Shown here one piece after another: positions 36,767-45,580 of a stretch of DNA of 64,000 nt. Position numbers and translations under genes: made by a program. The stretch lies in the NCBI GenBank assembly GCA_021732365.1, contig JAKFVD010000004.1:34319-98318 (forward strand), read 5' to 3'. The notes beneath the pieces are model-generated. The model ran no database searches. It saw only the letters and a program-made list of their open reading frames with translations, and was not told the DNA's origin. The DNA comes from Methylotenera sp. (GTDB lineage Bacteria > Pseudomonadota > Gammaproteobacteria > Burkholderiales > Methylophilaceae). Numbering within the stretch: the stretch's first letter is position 1; each line of letters starts with the position of its first letter.

Positions 36767-36865
36767 CTGTTTGAAAATATAATTTATGCGGCGTTACTTT
36801 CGCTTGCCGTACTATTCGTACTGTCTGCGCTCAAGTGCCTTGCCTAAATTAATTTTGAAACAGCT
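36765..36865. repeat. Nested palindromic intergenic element, copy 1
   Basis: The outer arms AGCTGTTTgAAAATATAAT... (from 36765) and its imperfect inverse ending in TTTTGAAACAGCT (to 36865) pair for more than 20 bases. Inside is a core CTTGCCGTAC-N5-GTACTGTCTGC (36803-36828). A second copy with different outer arms but the same core lies after nadK (51804-51910). The element starts in the edd stop codon and could act as a 3' processing or termination structure, or be a miniature mobile element. Confidence 0.7.
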
Positions 36866-36957
36866 ACCAAGTTTTTAAGATAGCAAACACCGTAAAATTT
36901 CGTCATTCTGAGCGATAGCGAACAATTCAGAATTCATTTTTTTAAATAGGTAAAAGT

Positions 36958-37587
36958 ATGATTAGCACACTAGATTTAGCCAAAGAAGGTCCAGTAATCC
37001 CCGTTATCGTCATAAACAAAGTTGAAGATGCTGTGCCAATGGCAGAAGCTTTATTGGCTGGTGGCATTCGCGTTTTAGAAGTAACGTTGCGTTCATCATG
37101 TGCATTACAAGCCATGGAACAAATCGCTAAGCATGTGCCAGACGCGATTTTAGGTTCAGGCACTGTGCGTAATTTAAAAGACGCACAAGCGTCGTTGGAT
37201 GCAGGCTGTAAATTCGCGGTTAGCCCGGGCTATACAACAGAACTAGGCCAATTTTCTCGCAAAATTGGCTTGCCATTATTGCCAGGCGTTTCAACTGGCT
37301 CAGAAATTATGACAGCCAATGCGGATGACTACTTTTTCTTAAAACTGTTCCCAGCGGTGGCGGTTGGCGGTATTAATCTGCTTAAAGGCTTTGCTGGTCC
37401 ATTCGGCGACGTGAAGTTCTGCCCTACTGGTGGTGTAACGGTGGATTCTGCGCCACAATTTTTAACTCTGCCAAACGTAGTGGTTTGTGGAGGCACATGG
37501 TTAACACCAGCCGATGCGGTTGCGCGCAAAGATTGGGCGCATATTACTAAATTAGCCAAAGAAGCCAGCGCGATTAAACCTGCTTAA
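36958..37587 (+). CDS. eda: KDPG aldolase (2-dehydro-3-deoxyphosphogluconate aldolase)
   Basis: 209 residues, normal length for class I KDPG aldolases. GPVIPVIVINKVEDAVPMAEAL begins the barrel. RVLEVTLRSSCALQAM contains the conserved Glu, and DYFFLKLFPAVAVGG contains the Schiff-base Lys (near residue 130). FCPTGGV and VCGGTWLTP follow. It splits KDPG into pyruvate and glyceraldehyde 3-phosphate. It has its own terminator downstream. The gap after edd is long, so it may be separately transcribed or coupled through the hairpin element. Confidence 0.95.
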   Translation: MISTLDLAKEGPVIPVIVINKVEDAVPMAEALLAGGIRVLEVTLRSSCALQAMEQIAKHVPDAILGSGTVRNLKDAQASLDAGCKFAVSPGYTTELGQFSRKIGLPLLPGVSTGSEIMTANADDYFFLKLFPAVAVGGINLLKGFAGPFGDVKFCPTGGVTVDSAPQFLTLPNVVVCGGTWLTPADAVARKDWAHITKLAKEASAIKPA

Positions 37588-37627
37588 TTGCTTTAGTCCG
37601 CGTAATCGTTTTACTGGGTTAAAATTA

Positions 37628-37657
37628 GGGTTTGTGGCTAACACAAACCCTTTTTTT
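37628..37657 (+). terminator. Rho-independent terminator after eda
   Basis: GGGTTTGTG (37628-37636) pairs with CACAAACCC (37642-37650), followed directly by seven T residues. Confidence 0.9.
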
Positions 37658-37714
37658 CGGCAAAAAATAGTGTTAAGTAATTGATTAATAGATAAATTAA
37701 AGTCAGGAAAATGT

Positions 37715-38392
37715 TTGAGCTTGCCAAATAAAACTTTAGATTTAAAAAAATATAAAACCATTGTGTTCGATTGCGATGGCGTCATACTGGATTCGAATAT
37801 AGTTAAAACTGAGGCGTATTTTCGCACCGCTAAAAATTTAGGCGCAAGCGATAAGCAAGCGCAGGCGCTGGTGGATTATCACGTAAAACTAGGTGGTATT
37901 TCGCGCTACCATAAGTTTGATTGGTATGTGCGCGAAGTATTAAAACAGCCTGCAACAGATAAGGCGATTCAAGTGTTTTTAGATGAGTTTAGCCGTGAGT
38001 TGGAAGTGGGCCTAATGCATTGCACAATTGCCAACGGTTTACAAGAGTTGCGCGATGCCACAGCAGATGCCAAATGGATGATACTTTCTGGTGGTGACCA
38101 ACAGGAAATTCGCGATTTATTTGCCAAACGTGATTTAGCCAAACACTTTGATGGCGGCTTATTTGGCAGCCCAGATAATAAAGACACGGTTTTGGCGCGC
38201 GAAAAAGCCAATGGTCATATTAAACAACCTGCTTTATTTGTTGGTGATAGCAAATATGATTTTGAAGCGTCGACCAATGCAGGTTTAGATTTTATTTTTG
38301 TAAGTGATTGGACAGAAGTGCCCGATTGGCAAGACTTTTGTGATAAAAATCATATACATGTAGAGCCTAATATACAGGCATTTAATAGATAG
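37715..38392 (+). CDS. HAD-family hydrolase, TTG start
   Basis: 225 residues. TTG at 37715 is the likely start, with AGGAAA about 6 bases upstream; the ATG at 37711 is out of frame and stops after six codons. HAD motifs: I FDCDGVILDS (nucleophile Asp), II MILSGGDQQEI (Ser), III Lys in NKDTVLAREKA, IV FVGDSKYDFEAS (two Asp). It has a helical cap typical of the beta-phosphoglucomutase/phosphatase group. It may dephosphorylate a sugar phosphate in the LPS or KDPG area. The next gene is 10 bases downstream, suggesting a two-gene operon. Confidence 0.82.
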   Translation: MSLPNKTLDLKKYKTIVFDCDGVILDSNIVKTEAYFRTAKNLGASDKQAQALVDYHVKLGGISRYHKFDWYVREVLKQPATDKAIQVFLDEFSRELEVGLMHCTIANGLQELRDATADAKWMILSGGDQQEIRDLFAKRDLAKHFDGGLFGSPDNKDTVLAREKANGHIKQPALFVGDSKYDFEASTNAGLDFIFVSDWTEVPDWQDFCDKNHIHVEPNIQAFNR

Positions 38393-38402
38393 ACTTAACT
38401 TA

Positions 38403-39104
38403 ATGTTTGCTTACATTCAACAATTTTATTTTAAAAGTCATCTGCTATCAAAAGCGCAGTTTGATGACATGTGCTCGCATGGTAAGGTAATCGAACAAGA
38501 CGAGCGTGGTATTAAGGTGATGATATTAGCAAACGGCGATTTTTTAAAAATCTTCAGAGTGCGACACTTAATCAGCGGCGCGCAGTTATATACGCATGCA
38601 AGGCGCTTTTGTCGCAATGCTAAAAGATTAGAGAATTTAAATATTCCCACGGTAAAAGTAAAAAAATTATTTTATTTTGAAGATAATCGTCATGCGGCAG
38701 TTTTGTATGCGCCGCTGCCCGGCGAAACGCTTAAACAATATCTGCGTAGTGACGCAATCGATAATGAAGCTTTAGCGCAAAAGCTTGGTCAGTTTATGGC
38801 AAAGTTACATTTTAATGGTGTGCATTTTCACTCCTTGCATACGGGCAACGTGGTGATCACTCCGCAGGGTGAGGTTGGACTTATTGATATTTCAGATATG
38901 AGTATGTATCCATGGCCGCTGCTGTGCAACACGCGCGCGAGAAGTTTTAAACGTTTTTGTCGATATTCAGAAGAGATTAAAATGGCTGGACGCGTATTTT
39001 GGGAGCGCTTGCAGTACCATTATTTTGAGCATAGTTTAAGCAGCCCTATGTGTATAGCTAAAATTAAAAACGCTAATCAAAAGCTTATTCATTTTCAAGA
39101 ATAA
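38403..39104 (+). CDS. Kinase-fold LPS protein lacking the catalytic Asp
   Basis: 233 residues resembling 'toluene tolerance protein'/WaaP-like kinase-fold proteins. Features: IKVMILANGDFLKIFRVRHL (ATP-binding Lys), AVLYAPLPGETLKQYL, and a catalytic-loop region HFHSLHTGNVVI in which the usual HxD reads HSL, so the catalytic Asp is missing at the expected place. The metal Asp in VGLIDISDM is present. It may be a pseudokinase or use a different residue. It is cotranscribed with the HAD gene upstream and precedes convergent LPS genes. Confidence 0.65.
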   Translation: MFAYIQQFYFKSHLLSKAQFDDMCSHGKVIEQDERGIKVMILANGDFLKIFRVRHLISGAQLYTHARRFCRNAKRLENLNIPTVKVKKLFYFEDNRHAAVLYAPLPGETLKQYLRSDAIDNEALAQKLGQFMAKLHFNGVHFHSLHTGNVVITPQGEVGLIDISDMSMYPWPLLCNTRARSFKRFCRYSEEIKMAGRVFWERLQYHYFEHSLSSPMCIAKIKNANQKLIHFQE

Positions 39105-39182
39105 GCAATCGATGTGAATTGGTAACAGCGTCGGCCAATGTAAAATTTTTGCGGCTATTATTCGCCAACTTTGCGCTTTATT

Positions 39183-39941
39183 CTAACTTCTTTCTGCATA
39201 CATCCAATCCAATTGTCGCGGTTTGGTACCGCAGTGTGAAACCTTATAGCCCACTGCAGTAAGATGGTTTTTGACAAACTCGCGCGTTCTAAAATGTTCA
39301 CCATCGCCGCGGTTAGCGCGAAAATCATGTGCAGATACAATAATGCGTTTTATATTAGAAAAATTTTCAATCATCGGTAACAGATATTTTTCTGCACCTT
39401 CAATATTAACTTGCAGTAAATCAATATGGGTTAACTGGTATTTTGATAGAAAATCTGGCCATGTTATCGAATCAACCTCGATATAACCTTTTTCATCGGT
39501 TGCAGCAGCGGTGTAATCGATAGCGCTGTGCAATAAAAAGTGTTGATTGTCATTGCTGATAGCACGACCACATGCCTGAAAGCGGCTAATTTGATTGAAA
39601 GTGTTACTCAAAAGCTCATATAAATAGGGCTGAATTTCTACGCCTACATATCGAATACCTTCCACTTTATCTGCTAGCCAGATAGCCTCATGACCAAGCC
39701 CTGCCCCAATACAAACAACTACATCATCTTTTTTAGGCATATAAAACTTGTAGTAATAGTGCGTGCAAAGCTTATTTAAGCTTTCTACATTTAAGTATTC
39801 TGAACGTCGTCTCAAGTAAACCCGGTGAGCACCAACTTTTTGATATAAAAAACCAGTTTGATTGCAAACAGAACTGTGAATAAAATTTGCAAGGAATTTA
39901 CGAATTTTTTTTGGTGAAAACCAGTGCGCTACATTGCTCAT
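39183..39941 (-). CDS. FkbM-family methyltransferase
   Basis: 252 residues. The SAM-binding region is VVCIGAGLGHEAIWLADK followed by YVGVEIQPYLYELL (acidic residue after strand 2). Downstream are IEVDSITWPDFLSKY and the FkbM-typical IDLLQVNIEGAEKYLLPMIENF, which positions a catalytic Asp/Glu. FkbM enzymes methylate hydroxyls of sugars or polyketides. Here it probably methylates an LPS sugar. It overlaps the GT2 gene by four bases (ATGA). Confidence 0.82.
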   Translation of the reverse strand: MSNVAHWFSPKKIRKFLANFIHSSVCNQTGFLYQKVGAHRVYLRRRSEYLNVESLNKLCTHYYYKFYMPKKDDVVVCIGAGLGHEAIWLADKVEGIRYVGVEIQPYLYELLSNTFNQISRFQACGRAISNDNQHFLLHSAIDYTAAATDEKGYIEVDSITWPDFLSKYQLTHIDLLQVNIEGAEKYLLPMIENFSNIKRIIVSAHDFRANRGDGEHFRTREFVKNHLTAVGYKVSHCGTKPRQLDWMYAERS

Positions 39942-40885
39942 ATTCTCTCGTTTTTATTATTAATTAGTATAATTTTAGGGTTAACTTGCAGTAAAGATAG
40001 GATGAATTTTTTAGTGTAAGGCCAGTTAAAAATGACGCGCCAATTAGATTTAAGTGCTTGATTAAAAAACTGAGTGCACTGCAAGTGGCGTTTATTTTCG
40101 TGGCAAACTCTAGAAAGGGACAATAAGCGTTGCGCTAAAAATGGTTTTTTTAATGTTTGCAATTCTACGGATATGCGGCTGGGGTGAAACACTTCATCTA
40201 CAAGATGTAAACCAACACTTTCTGCATAAGTGGCATTGTGGCGCAAACTATCATCATGTTTATGAATGAATGCCAAGGGATAATCAAGTGTGGTGCAGTA
40301 ATAGTTGCTGAGCACATAGGCAAAAACTGGTATATCTTCTGAATTGCGAAATTGCTCAGGGTATAAAATTGATTTAAATATACGCTTATGTTTGGCGCAA
40401 GCACCATTCGAAATGCTAATAGTTTTATCCAGCAAATAACCTTTTAGTCTGTCATGTGCTGAATCTGGCAGCGTATTTGGCGTATGTAGTTTACGCCTGC
40501 CGCTTACAAAAACTGAATAATGTGCGCCAATCAGCATCATCGATTCGGGGTTGCTAGCTAAGTGTGAGCGCATTGCGCTAATTGCACCCTCTGCCATCTC
40601 GTCATCGGCATCTAAAAAAACTAAATAATCGCCACTTGCTTTAGAAATACCAAAATTTCGGGTAGCCGCCAAGCCTCCATTGGGCTTATGAAAGAATTTT
40701 ATTTTTAGACTAAGCTCTATTTTTAGCTGATTGATGATTTCTGTTGTGTGGTCCGTAGACCCATCATCAATCACTATTAATTCAACATCTTTGTCTAATT
40801 GATTCGAGACAGAAAGAACGGCTCTTTTTAAAGTGTGGCCATAATTGTAGGTAGGAATAATGACGCTGAACAATAATTTGGGCAT
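39938..40885 (-). CDS. GT2-family glycosyltransferase
   Basis: 315 residues of the GT-A fold. The N-terminus FSVIIPTYNYGHTLKRAVLSV, the VIDDGSTDHTTEII Asp motif, GGLAATRNFGISKASGDYLVFLDADDEM (DxD), and SNGACAKHKRIFKSI are all typical. It transfers a sugar from a nucleotide donor in the cytoplasm. It lies 29 bases after the membrane GT-C-like gene and overlaps fkbM. This cluster probably builds or decorates the outer part of the core. The donor and acceptor are unknown. Confidence 0.85.
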   Translation of the reverse strand: MPKLLFSVIIPTYNYGHTLKRAVLSVSNQLDKDVELIVIDDGSTDHTTEIINQLKIELSLKIKFFHKPNGGLAATRNFGISKASGDYLVFLDADDEMAEGAISAMRSHLASNPESMMLIGAHYSVFVSGRRKLHTPNTLPDSAHDRLKGYLLDKTISISNGACAKHKRIFKSILYPEQFRNSEDIPVFAYVLSNYYCTTLDYPLAFIHKHDDSLRHNATYAESVGLHLVDEVFHPSRISVELQTLKKPFLAQRLLSLSRVCHENKRHLQCTQFFNQALKSNWRVIFNWPYTKKFILSLLQVNPKIILINNKNERI

Positions 40886-40914
40886 GATTGTGGCTCATTT
40901 TTTATTTATTAGTT

Positions 40915-42465
40915 TTAGTTAGTATTTTTTTGATAAATCACGACTGACTTTTTATTTTTTGTAGCGTTAAATCGCTTTGCAATCTTAAACTCTTTTAATT
41001 CTTTTGCAAGATAAGCCTCTCTGTCAGCTTGTTTAGCTGAATGATGAATGATGAGGAAATCATATTGGTTTATCTGATTATTTTTAATTGTATCCATTAG
41101 CATTACCCAGCTATCGTCCCATGTACCAATAAAAGGCGCATTGGCGTAATAGCGCGCGCGCGTATCGTCGTAAAACACAGGTTTATTATGTATGTTGTAA
41201 GTTTTCAGCCAAGTTACAGCATCTTGCACGTAATTGTAGCCATCTTGCTTGGGCAGTATATTTTTTAATAGCCCTAGCAACATGAAAATGACTATCGCAA
41301 TGGTCAGCCACTTTTTCTTTTGATTATTTTTGTTCTGTGCTTGAGTATATTGAAAAAGATGTGCTAAATAAAACGCAGAAAAAATCATCAATACTAATGA
41401 CAGCGCCACAACGTATCGGCTTGATAATACAAATGCCTTAGTAATAATGAGAGTGCTATTGATAACAGCGATTAAAGCCACGACAGCCAAGATATAAAAC
41501 ACCTTGTTATGGATTAAATTGTTTCTAAACCGAATGGCAAGTGTAGCTAAAGCAATATTAATAATGCCTGTTGCCGAAATGGATTTAACGACAATAACGT
41601 ATATAAATGTCATTAATATGCCTTGCACAGCAAATTCGTCTAAAAATCGACCCAAAACTTGATTTGACATGATGGGAGATTTGGTGAAAAGTTGTTGAGT
41701 GAGCTCGTTGTAAACATTAAGGCTGAACACCTCGTTAAGCCTTCCAAAGCTTTTCATGGTGAGGCTATCAAAGACTAAAATTGCAGTAAAAATAGCGAAG
41801 ATGGCAATAATACTTAAAAAATTACACTTTAAAAACTGCTTAAGTTTTTGATAAAACGTGGCGTGTTGATAGAAAAAAAGGCTTAATGGCAATGCAACCA
41901 AGTAGGCAATCGCTTCGATTCTAAATAGGGTGGCTGCGATTGCACTTAACTGCCAAAAAAGCGCATCTGAGTAATGATTACTTTTATCAAATCGTATAAA
42001 AAATACAATGCTGGTTAGAAAAAAAGCCCAAAATCCTTCGTCTCTCAATAACATCTGTAGTACATCGCCTGTTACATATTGCGCACTAAATAAGATGAGT
42101 GCACCCGCAACAATCACTCTGTTATTGCCACCAGCGAGTTGAATGATTTGAATAAAGCTGTATATGGCAATACTGTAAAAAATCACACTGAGTGCTTGAG
42201 CTGAGTGATGAATGCTGAGGCTAGTCAGCTGATGCACGATTGAAATTAAAGCAGAATAAAGCGGCCAATTAAACACTTTAACTGCAGATTGCCAATCACC
42301 TGCTGTAATTAACCTGGCAGATTCAAGATACAAAACTGAATCTGGGTTAATCCAACCATGCTGAATATATTGTAATTGTGCGGCTATCAGCATCGCCACA
42401 ATAACAATAGCAAGCGTTAACTTGTTTGGATTTGCTGCATCTACTTTATTCAAGATATTGGTCAA
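40915..42465 (-). CDS. Polytopic membrane protein, GT-C/ArnT-like
   Basis: 516 residues with about 11-12 hydrophobic segments. HGWINPDSVLYLESARLITAG in the first loop carries an Asp in the position used by GT-C (GT39/83-like) transferases. A C-terminal soluble domain (KPVFYDDTRARYYANAPF, YDFLIIHHSAKQADREAYLA) is periplasmic. The family transfers sugars from polyprenyl-phosphate donors to lipid A, core or protein. Identification is by topology and the loop motif only. It lies just after waaF in the minus-strand LPS row. Confidence 0.6.
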   Translation of the reverse strand: MTNILNKVDAANPNKLTLAIVIVAMLIAAQLQYIQHGWINPDSVLYLESARLITAGDWQSAVKVFNWPLYSALISIVHQLTSLSIHHSAQALSVIFYSIAIYSFIQIIQLAGGNNRVIVAGALILFSAQYVTGDVLQMLLRDEGFWAFFLTSIVFFIRFDKSNHYSDALFWQLSAIAATLFRIEAIAYLVALPLSLFFYQHATFYQKLKQFLKCNFLSIIAIFAIFTAILVFDSLTMKSFGRLNEVFSLNVYNELTQQLFTKSPIMSNQVLGRFLDEFAVQGILMTFIYVIVVKSISATGIINIALATLAIRFRNNLIHNKVFYILAVVALIAVINSTLIITKAFVLSSRYVVALSLVLMIFSAFYLAHLFQYTQAQNKNNQKKKWLTIAIVIFMLLGLLKNILPKQDGYNYVQDAVTWLKTYNIHNKPVFYDDTRARYYANAPFIGTWDDSWVMLMDTIKNNQINQYDFLIIHHSAKQADREAYLAKELKEFKIAKRFNATKNKKSVVIYQKNTN

Positions 42466-42472
42466 TGCGTGC

Positions 42473-43510
42473 TCACTTAGTATTTATAGCATTAATAATA
42501 TTAACCGGCTTAATCTGTTTTAAGCAATTGAGATGTTGCAGTGGGCACTGCCTACTAAAACATGGGCTGCATTCTAACCCTAAATACTCAATTTTGGCAT
42601 GTGCGCTCATGGGCGGTGTATGGTGGGGATCAGATGAGCCGAAAATAGCGATTAGTTTTCTATCCAATGCTGCTGCTACATGCATCAAGCCAGAGTCATT
42701 GCTAATGACGGTATCGCATAAAGACATTAAATCAATCGCTTCACCCAGCTTGGTTTTTCCGCCAAAATCATTGCAGCGATTTTGCGTGAGTTGGTTGATT
42801 TGGGTGGTGACAGGAATATCTTTGTCTGAGCCAAATAGCCACACTTGCCAGCCTTTATTCAAGGCATCATTGGCGACTTCTGCATAGTATTCCGCTGGCC
42901 AGCGTTTGGCTTCGCCGTATTCAGCCCCTGGGCATAAACCAAGCACTTTTTGTTGCGGCGAATCAATGCCCAGCTTGGCAAGAGTTGCCAATGCAGCTTG
43001 TGGATTAGTGACTAGTTGCGGGTTTGGAATCGCTGCTGGTAGTGTTTGATTGAATTTTAAACCTAAAAATACAAAACGCTCAACAGTTTTTTTTAATACA
43101 TTTTTATCCAATGGGCGAATATCATTGATCAAGCCATAGCGCATTTCGCCTAAAAAACTGGTACGTCTTTTAATGCCAGCAGCCCAAGGCAGTAGGGCGG
43201 ATTTGAGTGAATTGGTGAGAATAATGCATTGTGAATAACCTGCTTGTTTTAAGCTTTTGCCAAAGGCAATGCGTTGCCAAAAAGCCAGCTCACCATGCTT
43301 AAAAGTTAATGCTATTTTACCGTTAACTTCTGGCATACGTTCTAATAGGGGGAGCGTCCATGCAGGTGCGGCAACATCAATCACACAGTTTGGATTGTTA
43401 GCTTTTAGCGTTTTAAATAGACTTTGCGCCAACACCATATCGCCTACCCAAGCGGGGCCAAGCACGAGAATTTTTTCAGGCTTTAAATGCAGAGTTTGTT
43501 CTGATGGCAT
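42473..43510 (-). CDS. waaF: LPS heptosyltransferase II
   Basis: 345 residues of GT9. The N-terminus KILVLGPAWVGDMVLAQSLFKTLK is the WaaF signature. Further features are INDIRPLDKNVLKKTVERFVFLGL, VLGLCPGAEYGEAKRWPAEYYAEV, and the donor site VISNDSGLMHVAAALDRKLIAIFGSSDPHHTPP. It adds the second heptose to heptose I. It lies 28 bases after hldE, so substrate supply and use are transcribed together. Confidence 0.94.
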   Translation of the reverse strand: MPSEQTLHLKPEKILVLGPAWVGDMVLAQSLFKTLKANNPNCVIDVAAPAWTLPLLERMPEVNGKIALTFKHGELAFWQRIAFGKSLKQAGYSQCIILTNSLKSALLPWAAGIKRRTSFLGEMRYGLINDIRPLDKNVLKKTVERFVFLGLKFNQTLPAAIPNPQLVTNPQAALATLAKLGIDSPQQKVLGLCPGAEYGEAKRWPAEYYAEVANDALNKGWQVWLFGSDKDIPVTTQINQLTQNRCNDFGGKTKLGEAIDLMSLCDTVISNDSGLMHVAAALDRKLIAIFGSSDPHHTPPMSAHAKIEYLGLECSPCFSRQCPLQHLNCLKQIKPVNIINAINTK

Positions 43511-43538
43511 TTGCGATTAAGGGCTAGCTTAATTACTT

Positions 43539-45011
43539 TTAGCTATTCAATTTTTTGATGATGTTGCTAGTGCTGCGGCCTTCAACTAAGTCAATCAGGG
43601 CAATTTCGCCACCCCAGCTTTGCACTTCCTTGCCACCAACCACTTGCTCCGCCGTATAGTCACTGCCTTTGGCAATCACATCGGGTTGGATAGCATTGAT
43701 TAAATTCAACGGCGTATCTTCATCAAATAAAATAACCGCGTCCACACTTTCCAAGGCTGCCAATACGCGCGCGCGGTCGTTTTCTTGCACCACTGGCCGC
43801 GTTGGGCCTTTGATAGCGCTTACTGAGCGGTCGGTGTTTAATCCTAAAATCAATTTATCACCACGTTTTTTGGCGGCTTCTAAATAGGTCACATGCCCTG
43901 CATGCAATAAATCAAAGCAGCCATTGGTGAAGACGATTTTTTGATTTTGTTGTTTCCAAATACTAATTTTGGCTTTTAATTGCGTTAAATCACAAACTTT
44001 GTGGGCTTGTTCCGTGCTTTGTTGGCTGGTCAGTGCTTCATATAAATCGGATTGTGTAATAGGTACCGTGCCTACTTTGCCGACTACTACAGCGGCAGCA
44101 ATATTAGCTAGTTGCAAGCTTTGCAATACAGAAAGATTGTGCATCAGACCTGCTGCCAGTGTGGCAATCACGGTATCGCCTGCGCCAGATACATCAAATA
44201 CCTGCTTGGCAATAGCGGGCAGGTGATGCGTTTTTTCATCAATCAGCGAAATGCCTTCTTCACCGCGCGTCACTGCCAAAAATTCAAGCTGTAATTTTTG
44301 TTTAAGTAAGCTGGCTTTACTGATTAAATCGATATCATCAATGGTGGTATCGCAAGCTTCGGCAGTTTCTTTTTTATTGGGTGTCAGCGCGGTAGCGCCG
44401 CTATACTTGCTGTAATCGCGGCCTTTGGGGTCAACCAGCACTGTAATATTCGATGCGTTGCATTGTGAAATAATGGCTTGGCAGGTGGCTTCGCTTAACA
44501 AGCCTTTTGCATAATCAGACAAAATAACCACGCTGGGTTTTAAAGCTAATTGTTGCTTAATCGCTGCATTTAAGCCTGAATTTTCAGCCGCATCAAATAC
44601 TGCGCCGCTTTCTTGATCTAAGCGCAGCATTTGCTGATGACCGCTTAATACGCGTGTTTTGGCAATGGTAGGGCGATTTTTTGAAGTATAGATTCCACTG
44701 GTATCAATCGCCAATTGCTGTAATAGCTTAAGCAAAGTTGCGCCCTCAGAATCATCGCCCACGCAGCCAATCATATGCGTTTTAATACCTAGCAAAGCCA
44801 GATTCGCTGCAACGTTGGCTGCGCCTCCAGCACGTTCATTCTGCTGATTCAGTAGCACAATCGGCACCGGCGCTTCAGGGGAAATTCGGCCCACAGAACC
44901 CATTAAGTAGCGGTCTAGCATCACATCGCCAATCACTAGCGCGTGTTGTTTTTGATGATTGATAGGGTGACTACCAAACTGTTTTACAGCATCTAAAAAA
45001 ATATCTGCCAT
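43539..45011 (-). CDS. hldE: Bifunctional heptose-7-P kinase / heptose-1-P adenylyltransferase
   Basis: 490 residues. The N-terminal ribokinase-like domain (1-~320) has VIGDVMLDRYLMGSVGRISPEAP and the catalytic GAGDTVIATLAAGL. The C-terminal cytidylyltransferase-fold domain (~345-490) has FTNGCFDLLHAGHVTYLEAA (HxGH) and the end ISTSSIIK-type motif, here RSTSNIIKKL. It phosphorylates D-glycero-D-manno-heptose 7-phosphate at C1 and then adenylylates it. It sits between waaF and gmhA in one operon. Confidence 0.96.
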   Translation of the reverse strand: MADIFLDAVKQFGSHPINHQKQHALVIGDVMLDRYLMGSVGRISPEAPVPIVLLNQQNERAGGAANVAANLALLGIKTHMIGCVGDDSEGATLLKLLQQLAIDTSGIYTSKNRPTIAKTRVLSGHQQMLRLDQESGAVFDAAENSGLNAAIKQQLALKPSVVILSDYAKGLLSEATCQAIISQCNASNITVLVDPKGRDYSKYSGATALTPNKKETAEACDTTIDDIDLISKASLLKQKLQLEFLAVTRGEEGISLIDEKTHHLPAIAKQVFDVSGAGDTVIATLAAGLMHNLSVLQSLQLANIAAAVVVGKVGTVPITQSDLYEALTSQQSTEQAHKVCDLTQLKAKISIWKQQNQKIVFTNGCFDLLHAGHVTYLEAAKKRGDKLILGLNTDRSVSAIKGPTRPVVQENDRARVLAALESVDAVILFDEDTPLNLINAIQPDVIAKGSDYTAEQVVGGKEVQSWGGEIALIDLVEGRSTSNIIKKLNS

Positions 45012-45019
45012 ACAGCTAC

Positions 45020-45580
45020 TTAAGACTCTAAAATTTCACACAAAGAATGCCCAACAAAAATATGTGCTTCTTGAATACGTGCAGTCACCGAAGACGGCAT
45101 CACCAAATTAAAATCGCAAATCGCGTTTAATTTGCCACCGCTACCGCCTGTTAAGCCAATCGTGGTCGCGCCGATTTCTTTAGCCGCTTCCATCGCGCGT
45201 ACTACATTTGCGCTATTACCAGAAGTGGTAATGCCAATCACCAAGTCTTCTGGGTAGCACAACGCCTCAATCTGGCGGGCAAAAATATAATCGTAGCCAT
45301 AATCATTGCCTACAGAAGTCAGGATTGAAGTGTCAGTGGTTAATGCAATCGCAGGCATGCCTTTGCGTTCTTTTTTAAAGCGGCCCACAATTTCGGCTGC
45401 AATATGCTGGCTATCTGCCGCGCTACCGCCATTGCCCATAATCAAAATCTTGCCGCCAAATTTAATGCAATCTTGCATCTTAATACCGATGGTACTAATC
45501 AGAGGGAAAAGTGGCTCTAGCGCATTGAACATCGCCATATGAGCGGCATGTTCGCCTTTTAGGTAATTAATGTAATCCAT
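45020..45580 (-). CDS. gmhA: Sedoheptulose-7-phosphate isomerase
   Basis: 186 residues. SIS-domain sequence [24 protein letters not shown], with [40 protein letters not shown] and [10 protein letters not shown], as in GmhA. It converts sedoheptulose 7-phosphate to D-glycero-D-manno-heptose 7-phosphate, the first step of ADP-heptose synthesis. In RuMP methylotrophs sedoheptulose 7-phosphate is also a carbon-cycle intermediate. The start overlaps the hldD stop by one base. A His ([13 protein letters not shown]) typical of the active site is preserved. Confidence 0.95.
   Translation of the reverse strand: MDYINYLKGEHAAHMAMFNALEPLFPLISTIGIKMQDCIKFGGKILIMGNGGSAADSQHIAAEIVGRFKKERKGMPAIALTTDTSILTSVGNDYGYDYIFARQIEALCYPEDLVIGITTSGNSANVVRAMEAAKEIGATTIGLTGGSGGKLNAICDFNLVMPSSVTARIQEAHIFVGHSLCEILES

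Noticed and set aside
37711..37731. ATG 37711 as start of the HAD gene
   Set aside because: It is in another frame and stops after six codons; the TTG at 37715 keeps the full motif I frame and has AGGAAA upstream.
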